Numbered from the stretch's first letter, positions 25,791 through 38,419 are shown. The stretch is 64,000 nt of DNA from Marthasterias glacialis (GCA_911728455.2 OU452231.1:14341838-14405837); one strand, 5' to 3'. Notes: generated by a model not told the origin, from the sequence alone. Numbers and translations: made by a program.

Positions 25791-26879
25791 TTAATAAACA
25801 ACGCATAACAGTTGTTGGGTTGCTGCACTGCAATCAATAGTGAGGAAATCATGTGCCAAGCCTAATAAATAATATGTAAACTCAGTTTGTCCTGTAAATC
25901 AAAGATTCGAAGGTCACGGCTGTTAGGGATTGCTGAAAAATGGTTCGTTGTTGACTTTCAACCTGAGGCATTTCGGGTACACTTGGTTCTCGAAAAAGAA
26001 CGTATTTTGCTCCGAAAGGTGGGGCCTTTTGCAAGATGGAGTCTGGCCAGTTGACTCATTCATGGGTGTTTTAATTTAACAGGTGCATAGCTCAAAACTT
26101 GATCGTCTAATCTACCAAAACTTGAAAAGAAAATGAAGCTCAGTTGTCAGCACAGCAACTACATTTGATTAGATTTCAAGAGGCTTCTATATATAGGGCC
26201 TATATAGTACTTTTGAATACTAAACATTTCCCATTGGTTGATACGGGGGTTCTTATTAAGCGCGGTGAACCACAGGGAGCTCAAGCGCCCTCAGTTTCTG
26301 GGATATAGGAGTTATGAAGTAATGTGGCTAGCTGGCAACATTCAGTCAGAGATTACTAGCTGAACGTTGTTGATGGTCTGGTTTGGGTTTGGCTATACAG
26401 GCTATTTTGCCTCTCTGTAGACTTTTACCAAAATTGCCAAAATATTGCACGGTATTGACACTTACCAACAAAATTTTCCAGGGTCTCGACCTGTTTCGAC
26501 TTTTTTAAGAACAGATTGTGTCACCAAAACAAACGTATTGCATTCTATTTACACCTACTTAAAAAGTTAAGTAGCCTGGCGTAACCATCATGTGATTTTA
26601 GCGAAACCTGTACCACTGGATTTTATAATCTGCCTTCGCTTACCTGATAAAAACAAATAAAAACATATAAAAAAATATAAAAAAACCATGCCGAAGGACT
26701 GGTACTATACAGGTGGACGACCCACCAAAGTAAAACTTTGCGTTTATCCTGCAAATGTTGCTGATATTGTGTGTGCTGCATGAACGAAGTTCAATAAATT
26801 GATATTAGATAAAAATAAATCTTAATTATATTTTATTTTACATTCATAATATTATTTCTTCTCTTTTTTCCACATACAG
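25791..26879. other. Non-coding stretch ending in the PKS 5'-UTR splice acceptor
   Basis: No gene was recognised. The last 20 bases are a pyrimidine-rich tract (TTCTTCTCTTTTTTCCACAT, then ACAG), a good acceptor for the leader exon that carries the PKS start codon. Confidence 0.5.
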
Positions 26880-26957
26880 AATAACTTCGAACCTGACTCC
26901 TATCATTTAGCTTCTTGACAGAAACTCCAGATTCACATCTATATTGTAACAGACAGT
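26880..26957 (+). other. 5' UTR part of the PKS start exon
   Basis: 78 nt without an ATG, between the acceptor at 26878-26879 and the start codon at 26958. The start context CAGTATGA has A at -3. Confidence 0.5.
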
Positions 26958-26997
26958 ATGAATTCCAAGAACTGCCCAATTGCAATCGTTGGAATAG
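26958..26997 (+). CDS. PKS coding exon 1 (start codon)
   Basis: Forty nt encode MNSKNCPIAIVGI plus the first base of a Gly codon, then a G|GTAAGA donor. Joined to exon 2 it completes IAIVGIGCRMPGG, the canonical start of a ketosynthase domain. This confirms both the splice and the start. Confidence 0.93.
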
Positions 26998-29900
26998 GTA
27001 AGAGCTCATTTCCTTATGTAATGTGCCTTTCACTTTAAATAATACATTTACATACATGACAAGTCGAGGAACAGCTAACGATAAGTCGAAATGCTAACGT
27101 TAGAGGGCGTTATGATAGTTTCACCGATGAAAATAAACATAACGGGAACTGTTCACGTATTATCAATGAATATGAACAGTATAAAATCTACACATCAAAA
27201 AGACATTGTGAAGTACAGGATCAATTAAGTTTCCAGAGAGTCGATTATTAGAAATGTTTGTATAGCAAAAGCTCTTACAAGTTCGCTATTTATTTTTAAC
27301 AGGATGTCGCATGCCCGGCGGTGTTAAGAGTCCGGATGACTTCTGGAAGGTCATCCACGATGGTAGAAACACCATCTCTGAGGTCCCATCAGACCGATGG
27401 TCACTCGACAATTTCTACCACCCTGACCAAACCAAGCAAGGAAAGATGGTCACCCGGCGGTGTGGGTTCATTGATGGCATAGACAAGTTCGACAACACTT
27501 TCTTCAAAGTTTCTCCCAGGGAAGCGATGTCAATGGACCCGCAGCAACGTCATATCCTGGAGGTAGTCAACGAAGCCTTTGAAGATGCTGGCATCATACC
27601 AGACACAGTCAGTGAGTCAACTGGAGTTTACCTTGGTATAGGTATGATGGACTACCCAATCCAGTCGATTGGGGAGACTTCTCTTATCGATGCTTACACC
27701 GTTACAGGCTCTGCACACAGCGTAGCAGCAAACAGAATTTCCTATGCCTTTGATTTGAAGGGTCCAAGTTATGCCGTTGACACGGCATGTGCTTCATCTA
27801 TGACAGCAATGCATCTTGCCTGTACTGGCATCTGGAACAACGAATGCAACCTTGCCGTTCTTGGTGGCTGTAACAACCTCCTCATGCCCGATGTTACGGT
27901 TGGCTTCAGCGCTCTCGGAGTTCTTTCCCCAGAAGGTCAATGCTGCCCCTTCTCCAGCTCGGCGAAAGGCTACGTACGCAGTGAAGGTTTTGGTGCTCTG
28001 ATCCTAAAGCCTCTTCAGCAAGCAATAAATGACGGCGACCACATCTATGCATCAATTAGAGGAAGTGCTATTGCTGCCAATGGTTTCTCCAACAGCCTCA
28101 CCATGCCATCTCTGCCAGCTCAGATGACGGTCATGAAGCAAGCATACGAGCGTTTCGATGTCCCTCTCTCAAGTGTGCACTTCATCGAGGCCCACGGGAC
28201 CGGAACACCAGTTGGGGACCCGATCGAGGCTGAAGCTATCGGCAAGACCTTTGCTCCACATCGTGAGACACCTCTTAGAATAGGCTCCGTTAAGAGTAAT
28301 TTTGGCCACAACGAGTGTGCTGCTGGGGTCACAGCAGCCATCAAAGTAGCTTTGATGTTGGAGAAAAAGACGTTGTGCCCAACTATCAACTATGCCGACG
28401 CTAACCCGCATATAGACACAGAAGGATGGAAGCTGCAGGTCCAGACCAAGCTCGAGCCTCTACCTGATGGTCCACAAACCATCATCGGTCTCAACAGCTT
28501 CGGTTTTGCTGGTGCAGTTGCTCACATGATCTTCCAAGAGCCCCCAGCTCGAGATTCCCCAGATTTAGAGATTGACTCAATATCTTTCCGTGCTCAGTGG
28601 CAGTTTGGCGCTAGTGAACTAGGCAACAGCATCTTGATTCCTCTTTCAGCTAAATCAATGGATGCTCTTGATAGTGTTGCAGAAAACTGGAAAAACTTCA
28701 GTTGTGACAAAGACGCACTCAAAGTTGTCTCCTGGCTCTCAACTCGACGGAAGCATCATGAATGTCGCTTAGCTGTCATCACTCAATCCGGAGTACAGTT
28801 TCAGACACAACTTGCTAGCTTCATGAAAACAGGAAGTGCAGAAGGTATGTCACATGGAAGTGCTTATGGCAAGAAGAGAAAGATCTGCATGATCTTTCCT
28901 GGTCAAGGACAACAGTGGGGCAACATGGGACGACAGCTTTACAGGACGGAGAAAGTGTTTCGTGAAACTGTACAGAAATGTGACGAAATTTTTCAGAAGT
29001 TAAGCGGTTGGTCCCTTCTTCATGACAAGCTGTTCTTCAATGGACTAAACGGTATGACTAAAACTGGTGAAAAGATGGACACAGATCAGCTTATCAACGA
29101 TATGGAGATATCACAGCCAGCTATCCTCTTCTTCCAGATCGGTTTATTCCATCTTTGGCAGTTTTGGGGGATCCGACCAGATGTGGTGGTTGGTCACAGC
29201 CTTGGTGAAGTTGCTGCCGCATACGCATGTGGCGGTTTGACTATTGAAGAGGCTGTTAGAGTTATCTACCATCGAAGTACACAACAGGCTAAGGTCAAGG
29301 GGGCTGGAAGCATGGCAGCTCTGCGTCTTTCTCTGAAAGAGGCACAAGATATCTGCTCTAAATTTGACAAGCTTTACATAGCCGCACTTAATGCCCCGTC
29401 CGGCATCACCATCGCAGGAAACACTGAGCTTATCACAGAGTTTGCAAAAAACAACCCCACAGTGGCCAAGCAATTAAGAGTCCAGTGTGCTTTCCACACA
29501 CCAGAAATGGATCCCATGGAAAAGGCCTTCCGGGCTGCTATGAAAGGAGCTGTCGAGACGGAGGCAGGATGCCGCACCTTACCCATGTATTCCACCGTCA
29601 CAGGAGAGCTGTATAAAGGAGATTTTGGTACAGAATACTGGTGGGACAACATCAGAAACACAGTACAGTTCCAGCCAGCAGTAGAGGCAATTTTGGCAGA
29701 CACCGAGGCAGATATTTTTCTCGAATGTGGTTCCTCAGCAACACTCATCTCATCTGTCAATCAGATAGCTAAACAGGGCAACATCAAGGCTAAGATCACT
29801 TCTATTGCTTCGGGTCAGCGTCAACAAGATGATCGCTACATGGCCCTAAAGGCTTTGGGCGAGCTTTACATTGCTGGTATTGATGTCAACTGGAAGAATG

Positions 29901-32900
29901 TTACGGGGGACTGCGCAGAATGGGTATCGCTTCCAACTTACCCTTGGCAGCATCAGTCATTCTGGGTAGAGTCGGAGCCAATGCGCATGAAACGTCTCGG
30001 ACTTGACGATCGTACCTTTAAGGGGCAAAATGGAAACATGTCATTATTGGTTTTCCCCTTCTTGGCAGACCATCGTGTGCAGGACCGACTGGTGTTTCCT
30101 GGAGCGGGCTATGTCGAATACGCAATCGAGGCTTCCTTCCCGGAGAATGAGTTGCCGTGTTTGTCCAATGTTTCGTTCTGTAAATTGCTTATGTGGCCTG
30201 AACAGACTGCTACTGGTGGTAGTAAGTTTGACAATCTTCGGCTAAGTTGCAACAAGGAAGGCTCAAAGGTCCAGATTGTCGCAGATGGCGCAGTGTACAG
30301 CGAGGCCGAGATCACAGAGAATGCTACCATTTTAAACGACTACATCCCAATGGAAAACATCCTTTCCCGCTGCCCTGGTAAAACACCTGGTGATGTGTTC
30401 TACGAAAAGCTTGCTGCTCTTGGCCTTCAGTATGGTCCAGCGTTCCAGGTTATCGATAAGATAGCTCTCGGGGACGGTGAAGTGGTTGGGTACCTTCACC
30501 CAGCTCCACTTAACAAGCAGCGACTTCAGATAACCCACCTTGATGGCTGTTTCCAGCTGCTCATCTCTGCCATTGGAGACACAACGACACTCTATCTACC
30601 GGTAGCCATTAAATCCCTGAAGATGCACGTTCCGTCACTGCCAGCATCGGAGTCTCTTGTCGCTCACGTGAAAGTCACCGAGTGTGATTCCTTGTCACTA
30701 AGAGGAGATATTGTCTTGGCCACAAACAGCGGGAAGGTTCTGATGGAGGTGGTTGGCTGCGAATGCCAGAACGTAGTCGGTACTACCTCAGATGTACCCT
30801 TGACATCTTGCCTCTACCTCACGAAGTTCCAGATCCAAAAGGCTGCACTTCCTCTAACCTCCGCTGCTTATGATGTCTTCGAGCCATACTGTCTTAATGA
30901 GAAGTATCCTGAAGAGACAGATCCGATTGCAAAGGCTGTTGATGTAGTTCATGTGCTGCAAGAAATCTGCGTCTCATATATTCGGCACGCTTTCAGTAAG
31001 GTCCCCGAAGAGGAACGTGTAAAGTGTAACCCACGATACATTAAGAGACTTCAGGAAATTGCAGCAGACGATACAGTGAATGACATACCGTTTGAAGACA
31101 TTCCCACAGTCATCGAAGACATCATGAAGCGCATCCCTGAGCTGAAACAAGAGCTGAACATGATGACCAGTCTTGGTAACAATCTCCCTACGACCCTCCG
31201 TGATCCATCAACTGCAGTTTCAATTCTCTTCGCCGCTGAGAACATTGCGCACTACTTCATAGACTCCCTGACAACCAGACTGTACTACAAAGCAGGAGCC
31301 AAGATGATCGAGAATGCAGTTAAAGAAGCTGCAAAAAGCAAGGGAATCGTGAGAGTTGTGGAGGTCGGAGGACGAATGGGTGGCCTAGCCAGCTACATAC
31401 TAGAGCCCTTAAAACAGCTTGGTATGGATGACAAATTGGAGTACATCTTTACCGACCTGAGTGCATCGTTCTTTACTCATGCACAAGGAAGACTTCAGGA
31501 GTACCCATTCGTAAAATATCAGCAGCTTGACATTGAGACTGATGTTGAGGCACAGGGATTCGTTCCAGGTTCAGTTGATATTGTGATATGTATGGACACC
31601 CTTCATTCTGCTGTTGACTTGAACAACGGACTCCACCATATGAGGAACCTTCTATGTCCTGATGGGTGGTTAGTTATGTATGAAGCAACAAACAGCAAGT
31701 ACATATCCGAGCTTCTTTTCGGAGCTCTGGAGCTATGCTGGGCTTTCCAAGATTTCCGTACCGATGTTTGCTGGTTGGATCAGCAGGGTTGGGTTAACCT
31801 GATGAAGAATGGTGGTTTTACTGACGTTGTTGCTGTATCCTCTCCAGACGAGTTTTTCCACAGCATTATGATCGGCAAGAAATCAAACGAAGAATGTACC
31901 CCAAAAGAACCAGTCTCTGACTGGATAGTTCTCTCCGACTCCACATTCCCAGGTTCTCGAAATGTCTTGAGGGCGCTTAAAGAGTCCCTACCACCTAACA
32001 CGAACTACACATATTCTGACAGAGAGCTTGATGATGCTCTTGAGGGCAAGAAAGAGTGTGTTCACCTCGTCTACATTCTAAGTCAGGCTGACTGGAAGGC
32101 TCAGAAGCTCACCCGTGTCTTACAAAAAGTGAATGAAAATTGGAGTAGCTTTTCCCAAGTTTCCGTAGTTACAACCGGGTCCAAGACGTCTACCGCAGTT
32201 GCTGTTGGACTTGTCAGGGCAACCACAAATCAGTGTCAGGTGCCTATATTTTCATTTCATCTCAATGACGAGTCAAACGAAAGCTTAAGCACTTTAGTCA
32301 AGGTAGTCAAGAGTTGTGGTGTTAAGGATCGGGAAATAAGCATCAGGAAGGGAGAAGTCTTCCTGCCGAGATTGGTAAAGGCTGACATTCCTGACCATGA
32401 CACGAATAATGACAAGTACTGGCAACTTATCCAAAATGCAGATATGTCAAGTAAAAACGCATCCATAGATGATATGGGCTTTAGTTATTTGAGTGAAATG
32501 GAACCACCTCCCGGTAAAGTCATCGTTAAGGTCAAAGCTGCTGCTCTCAACTTCAAAGACGTAATGATGGCTCTTGGACTCCTGTCAGGGTTAGATGAAG
32601 AAGATGAGAGGTGCCACTTTGGTCTCGAGTGTAGTGGCGTGGTCGAAAAAATAGGCGCTGGGGTAACTTCACTGAAGATTGGAGATGAAGTGGTTGGCTT
32701 TGGTAAACACTGTTTTGCCTCACACACCATCAGTGATGAAAAGTTACTGGTCACAAAGCCTTCAAAACTCAACTGGGTTGAAAGTGCAGGCATAAGTGTG
32801 ATATTCACAACTGCTTATCACAGTCTGGTTGAGAGAGCAAATCTTCAAAGGGGTGAGATGGTTCTTATTCACTCTGCATGTGGTGGGGTTGGTTTGGCAG

Positions 32901-34898
32901 CAATTCAGGTTGCTCGAATGGTTGGAGCAAAAATCATCTGCACCGCTGGAAGTGAAAAGAAGAGATCCTATCTTAGAGAGGAACTTGGCATCGAGATGGT
33001 GACAGATTCTCGTTCTGAAAAGTTTTATGATGATGTGATGAGCTGGACAGAGGGTAATGGAGTTGACGTGGTTCTGAACTCACTCAGTGGAAAACTGCTT
33101 CTGAAGGGAATAGAGTGCCTTGCCTTAGGTGGGAGGTTCTGCGAAATAGGAAAGAGAGACATCCTTCAGAAAACAAATCTTCTTCTCATGCCCCTGCTCC
33201 TAGAAAACAAGTCTGTGTTGTCATGTCAGATAGACCGAATGGTAATGCTTCAGAAAAACAAGGCTCAGAGGCTAATGCGACAGGTGGCGAGTCTATTTGA
33301 TAAGGGGGCTATCAGGCCCATCCAAACTGAGACAAGTTCAATTACAGACTTTGCTGACACTTTCCGCACCATGGCTAAAGCAAGTCATATCGGCAAGGTA
33401 GTCTTTGATATTCCAAATGACTACAAGCCTTCCCAAGTTGTTCCAACTTGCAAGCTGTTCAAGATAAATGCTACCTACGTCGTCACCGGTGGTTATGGTG
33501 GACTTGGCCAGGCATTTGCCCGTTGGCTTTGTAAGAAAGGGGCTCGTCATATTGCACTCGTATCCCGTCGTGGTTGTCACAATGCTTCTGCACGACGCAC
33601 CGTGACATTCCTGAAGAGAAGGGGGGTAAAGGTATATAATTTCGCTGTGGACTTGGCTGATGCTAGCAGTGTCCAAACAATCCTTCGGCAACTCAAGGAA
33701 GTCCACAACGCTCCAGTTGTCAGAGGCATTTTTCACCTCGCCGGTTTCATCACTGAAGAATCTTTATCTGACCTTACACCTGAGCTGATGGATAAGATCC
33801 TAGGAGCTAAGGCGGCCAGTGCCCGGCACCTCCACAATTTGACGAGCAATCTGCCGCTGGATTTCTTCCTCATGACATCATCCGTAACCGCTGTGTGGGG
33901 ACATCCTTCTCAACCCTGCTACACAGCTGCTAACGTCTACTTGGACGAGTTGGCCGAAGAAAGGAACGCTAAAGGTCTCCCTGCAACGAGTCTTCAACTG
34001 GGGCCAGTTCGGGGTGCCGGATACCTGGAGAGCAACTCTGATGTTGTCAAAACACTCGGGATGAAGGGTAACTTCACGCTCCACATTGACGAGGTGCTTC
34101 AGGTTGTTGGACAGCTCCTTCAAGCAACAGATTCACCAGCTGTGCTTTGTCTTGCGAACCAGGTAAAATTTTAAATAATCTTTGACACGACGTTTACGAT
34201 AGGTGCGTGTATTTGGAATACCAGTTTCATGAAAAAAGTAGTGCAAACTGTTTGAATGCAAAGTTTTGCTTGCTAATGGTATTAGGCACGCTGTCGTTTA
34301 GCATCGTAGAGAAAATTTCAATCAGTTCTTTTCAAACCTTCATGAAATTACAAGCAATAACTTATAATAAAGGTTTTATTGAAAATTCATAGTAGCTAAT
34401 AATTTTGACTAGACGTATTTTCTCAAGTGGAACGATTTGTTCTACTTCCAAAGCTGTCTCTCTGTTATTGTTCATAAACAGGTAATCTGGAGTTCTTTTG
34501 TTGTATTCGGTTCTAATCCAAGACTTGCTATCTTGCTTAATCCACAGGACTGGGATGCTACCTTGCGACATTGCCACAACGAGTCCCTGAAATTCCGTCA
34601 TCTAACCTTGGGTCGGCAGGTTGCCCAGACTGACTGTGACCTCAGTCAGGAAGATCTAGAGGATCGTGTCAGACAAAAGATGGGCCAACTCCTCTGTGTA
34701 GAACCAGACAGCATTGACTTACAACAACCCATGATCAACTACGGTATTGATTCCTTGATGGCTGTAGAGATGGTCACGTGGGCTAGTAAAGAGCTCAACG
34801 TCATCATCTCTCAGCTTGATATCCTGGGTGGTATTTGTACCAATGTGTTATTGGAGAAAGCCCTGGATCATAGCGTGGTTATCAATGTAGCCGAATAA
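26958..34898 (+). CDS. Iterative type I polyketide synthase, KS-AT-DH-MT-ER-KR-ACP (whole gene)
   Basis: Coding exons 26958-26997, 27303-34162 and 34548-34898 join in frame to 2,416 residues. It has no signal peptide and should act in the cytosol, condensing acyl-CoA units on its own carrier domain with NADPH reduction. KS: DTACASS with C176, EAHGTGT H311, NFGH H349. AT: GHSLGE S646 and CAFH (H745), a malonyl-type signature. DH: H937 (DHRVQDRLVFPG, where the usual Gly after Hxxx is Asp) and D1094. MT fold about 1330-1520, with the SAM loop read as EVGGRMGG. ER: HSACGGVG near 1870. KR: TGGYGGLG near 2076, S2207, Y2220, N2224. ACP: GIDSL, S2369. No thioesterase, so release needs another enzyme or a spontaneous step. 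It belongs to the animal PKS/FAS-related family, which includes echinoderm pigment and biomineralisation PKSs. The exact orthologue cannot be told from here. Confidence 0.95.
27303..34162 (+). CDS. PKS coding exon 2 (KS through KR)
   Basis: An uninterrupted exon of 6,860 nt from acceptor AACAG|GA to donor CAG|GTAAAA (phase 0). It encodes every catalytic domain except ACP. Reading through the donor reaches a stop four codons later, which confirms the splice. Confidence 0.95.
34548..34898 (+). CDS. PKS coding exon 3 (ACP)
   Basis: Starts after TTAATCCACAG with GACTGGGATGC (DWDATLRHCHN), restoring the ANQ-DW linker, and includes the phosphopantetheine site GIDSLMAVE (S2369). It ends INVAE-stop. 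An in-frame alternative acceptor at 34480-34481 would add 22 residues but fits the family less well. Confidence 0.9.
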   Translation, partial: DWDATLRHCHNESLKFRHLTLGRQVAQTDCDLSQEDLEDRVRQKMGQLLCVEPDSIDLQQPMINYGIDSLMAVEMVTWASKELNVIISQLDILGGICTNVLLEKALDHSVVINVAE

Positions 34899-35102
34899 AT
34901 GTTATTTCTCATTTACAAATCAGTATAATCAAGGGATAGTCATACCCCTTTCATATTATTAAGAATGTCAGCTATCTTTGCATTGTATAAAGGGAACAAA
35001 AAAAATGGTGGAACGCTGATAATGTTATGGGACAACACAAATTTTCCCGCCAATTATTATCAAAAGCCGCAATGCTGTTTTTGCAAGCACCCATCATCCT
35101 GA

Positions 35103-35108
35103 AATAAA
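35103..35108 (+). terminator. Putative PKS polyadenylation signal
   Basis: AATAAA lies about 205 nt after the stop. A second AATAAA overlaps the stop codon itself (GAATAAATG), too close to be the main signal unless the UTR is very short. Confidence 0.4.
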
Positions 35109-36096
35109 AGCTACGTTTTAGTAGGGGATTATTAACTTAAAACTTATATGAGAAAGTTTCGATTTTTAGTTAAATATGTACATGTATTGACACGTTGTTA
35201 TTTTGTTGCTTCTTTACCATTTAGCCCCTTCAGTCTAAAATGCGTGTGCATTGCGTTACACCCATCAAACATTTAAGAGTAAATGAGCATGCAAATAATG
35301 TTGCAAGTAAAACTAAGTAAAACTATCAACAGTTAATCGCAACAATTTTATTCTTTTTGTGTTCATTATAAGTATTTTTTTTTAATGTTTACGAATTCCT
35401 TTTATCAGAGTAAAGTTGTGTACCGGTATTAACTTTTTAGGATATCAGAATCTTAGCAAGAGAATCAACGGTTTTGCAATTTTGCATTGAATTCCTTTAT
35501 TGACGTTGTCGATATGATAACTGGAAATCTAACTCGATGCTCTTTCTGCTTGATTTAAAACGTTAGTTTGAAACTAACCAGCAGACTTGGCAACAAAAAG
35601 CAAGTCTATTTAGTTCCATGTCTGAAACCTAATGAGTCTGTTTTTAGTATATTCAAGATTACAGTATATGTGTATTATTTCAAAAACGTAATTTTAATGT
35701 TCTTAGCTAATATTACTTGAATGGGCAGTTATATTATTTATACTGTAATGCCCAAAATGAAATAACTTCGCTCAACTTTTGTTTTGCCTCATTTCTCAAA
35801 ATTGATAATGTACGACTGTTTCAAATCTGCATGAGCATAAATAACGACCCTGTAGCTTTGAAGGGCTGTCTTATTTATGAAATACTGTTTGATGAAACAG
35901 TTATTACTATTCTAGAATTCAATCAAAGGTTGATTGGATATAAATTAAGAAAATCAATTTTTGATATTATACTATAGAGAATATTATTATTTAATTGTTT
36001 TTTTCTTATGTTGTATTATATTCTTATTTCTTAATATTGCTAATGAATAGGTTGGATCTCTGATTCTGACCAGCAAACGAACTAATATTCCAGAAG

Positions 36097-36188
36097 TAAT
36101 ATTCATATATTCATATATTCATATATTCATATATTCATATAGTCATATAGTCATATGTTCATATATTCATATATTCGTATATTCCTAT
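36097..36188. repeat. ATTCATAT-type microsatellite
   Basis: Repeated ATATTCAT units with variants (ATAGTCAT, ATGTTCAT, ATTCGTAT) over about 90 bp. Confidence 0.85.
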
Positions 36189-36270
36189 ATAGATATAGAC
36201 GTTAAACATTATCAACTTTAAAAAAGTAACTGAAGTTATTTTTATTTATTTATTCATTATTGATTATTTG

Positions 36271-36275
<5 letters not shown>

Positions 36276-36325
<50 letters not shown>

Positions 36326-36353
36326 ATTATTATTATTATTATTATTATTATTT
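36276..36353. repeat. (ATT)n microsatellite
   Basis: About 25 ATT triplets with a single AATATT interruption. Confidence 0.9.
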
Positions 36354-37899
36354 TGCTATTTAAAGACACAACGTCCGTGTTTGGATGAAAGGATTAAAAA
36401 AAATTCACAAGCAAACGAATTTAGAAAGGTCACCGATGTTTCAAGGGAAAAATATTCTGACATTGTGAATTGTAGATACATGCGCTTTTGTTTGAAATGG
36501 GGTTCTTTCTGATTGGCTGACCGGCGGCCAATCAGAATAATAATGATAAAAAGGCTGACCAAGCATTTATTTATTTATTTCTTGTCATTATTCCTTTGCG
36601 GATTTTTTCGTTCAAGAAATCAAATGAAAGCTAATAACTTTCCTATATGTTAGAAATAGCATTTTAACATTTAAATTAATATTCGACCGTCAAATCGGCC
36701 TAAAATAGGGCAATGCATCTTTAAAATAGTGTATGAGTGAAGGTGGTGGCTAATTATTTGTTATTATTAATTATTATTATTATTAGGTTTTTTAATGAAA
36801 GTACTTGAAATGTGACTGTTGTAAAATGGGTAATCTTTAAAATTTGTATTGAAAAAAATCGCATCGATATTAGTTTAAACCTTAGAAATTCGGGATACAG
36901 TACCGAGAAGGGATTGAGAATGTTCATTTTGCTGTGATGGTATCTCAATCTGTTCAACCCACTGTTGTATTCTAGTTTGGACTTTAGTAAACCTTCGAAT
37001 GACTCAATTTGGGCTTAGATTTTTGAAGACGATTAATTTCTAGAACAATGGCTGACATTTAGATTTTATCTTTAGTTACACTTCGATAATGTACATATCT
37101 GCTGTATTATGTTAATATTAAGATTTTCCTGATGTATTTTGATGATGTAAGGACTAGTCAAGCATCTTTCTTTATTTGTGTTTTTACCAGTTTTTACCAT
37201 ACATAAAACATCCAAATATTCTGTAACCGCTAAATCATTTAAATATACATGTAATGTAAATCATTCATTTGTTTGTTAGTAGATCTTTGTTATTTGATCG
37301 GAGGATAAAACTATTATTATAAGAATAAACAAACTGTAGACGATTGTATTTTTGCATCCACACGTATACGATGGTGTTTTGTAGTGATGTGTATAATGGT
37401 AGTCTAGCCAGCAATGGCAAAATGATGGGACAGATATGCATGGTGAATAGTATACCAAAATGTCCGGTTTATGACGTAAGCCATGCAATAGTTTGATTAA
37501 TGAATGTTGCGTAACCTACAATCCTCCAATCAAATGAGAAGGAGCTACTAATGAGTCCTTTGTAAAAAAAATCACACTTACTATAAATGAACACAACTAT
37601 AATAATATAGTAATAATAATGGAATAAGCTTTCTAAAGTAATAACTTGATTGTCAGAAAAGCGACGAAGCAGGTTCTATTCAATAAGGGTATTGGGGCAG
37701 GGCTAATAGCACATCCGTATTTAGACTAAAACGTACGCTAACAAGTTAGGCTAATCTGATTACAATGTCGTTTACAAATTAAAAGCACAGGCACAGTATA
37801 GAGGATTAAAATAATAATAACAATAACTAGTTTTTAGATAGCACTTTATCAATACAGGCGTCTCAAAAAGCTTATTGGGTTTTTTTTATAAAGGTTTTT

Positions 37900-38205
37900 T
37901 GAAGTTTTTGATTTATAAAACCCATTTATGTAGCATCTTAAAATGGTTTACAAGGTGCTGCGGCATATTCAGCAGCCACTGCCAGCAACACCGGGGCAAA
38001 CCCCTTCTCTTGGCGTAAATAAGTGTGCCCTACACAACACACGGGACCTACGGCTTTACGTCCCGTCCGCAGGACGAAGCAATAATGGTTAATTGTCTTG
38101 CTCAAGGACACAGGTGTCAAGACCGGGACTCAAACCAACACTCCGCTGATCAAAAACACCAGAGCTTTCGTCAAGTGCGCGACTGCGCGGCCAAGACACG
38201 CCACG
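37900..38205 (-). mobile_element. tRNA-derived SINE
   Basis: On the minus strand the head reads like a class II tRNA: GGCCGCGCAGTCGCGCAC as A-box region, then CTCTGGTGTTTTTGATCAGC and GGTTTGAGTCCCGG as B box. After it come CCTTGAGCAAGACA, TTATTGCTTCGTCC and CCTTGTAAACCATTTTAAG, the body and tail of a SINE I recognise as common in sea urchins and related animals. It is diverged (GGTTTGAGTCC for GGTTCGAATCC), so it is a fixed copy and not a functional tRNA. Confidence 0.8.
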
Positions 38206-38419
38206 ATTACATCTTTTTTTTCACAAAATACACTTAAAATTGCTACGAACACAAACAAATGTTTTCGAGAAAAAAATACAAAAATGTAATATCTAGGCCA
38301 ATGAAAAATGCAAATACAATATTTCGAACTTTAAAAAAAAAAATTATCTGCTATAATCTAAGGACACACTACCAAAACCCCAAAAATAAACGGTAATCTA
38401 CAAACTATTGCATGTACTG

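Larger units (their letters stand above)
34899..37899. other. Intergenic region between convergent genes
   Basis: Very AT-rich. It holds the PKS 3' UTR, microsatellites near 36100-36350 and no recognisable gene. The 86-codon frame at 35717-35977 is AT-driven and matches nothing I know. Confidence 0.5.

Noticed and set aside
27816-34123. Antisense and other-frame ORFs of 60-130 codons within the PKS exon
   Set aside because: They are shadows of the PKS coding sequence, with no domains of their own.
27303-34162. Recent bacterial origin or contamination for the PKS
   Set aside because: The exon has proper animal splice sites, joins flanking exons precisely and sits in host repeat-rich DNA. Long-past transfer cannot be judged from one sequence.
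34482-34547. Alternative PKS acceptor after TTCATAAACAG adding 22 residues
   Set aside because: It is in frame and cannot be excluded, but the acceptor at 34546-34547 restores the expected short KR-ACP linker and follows a better tract.
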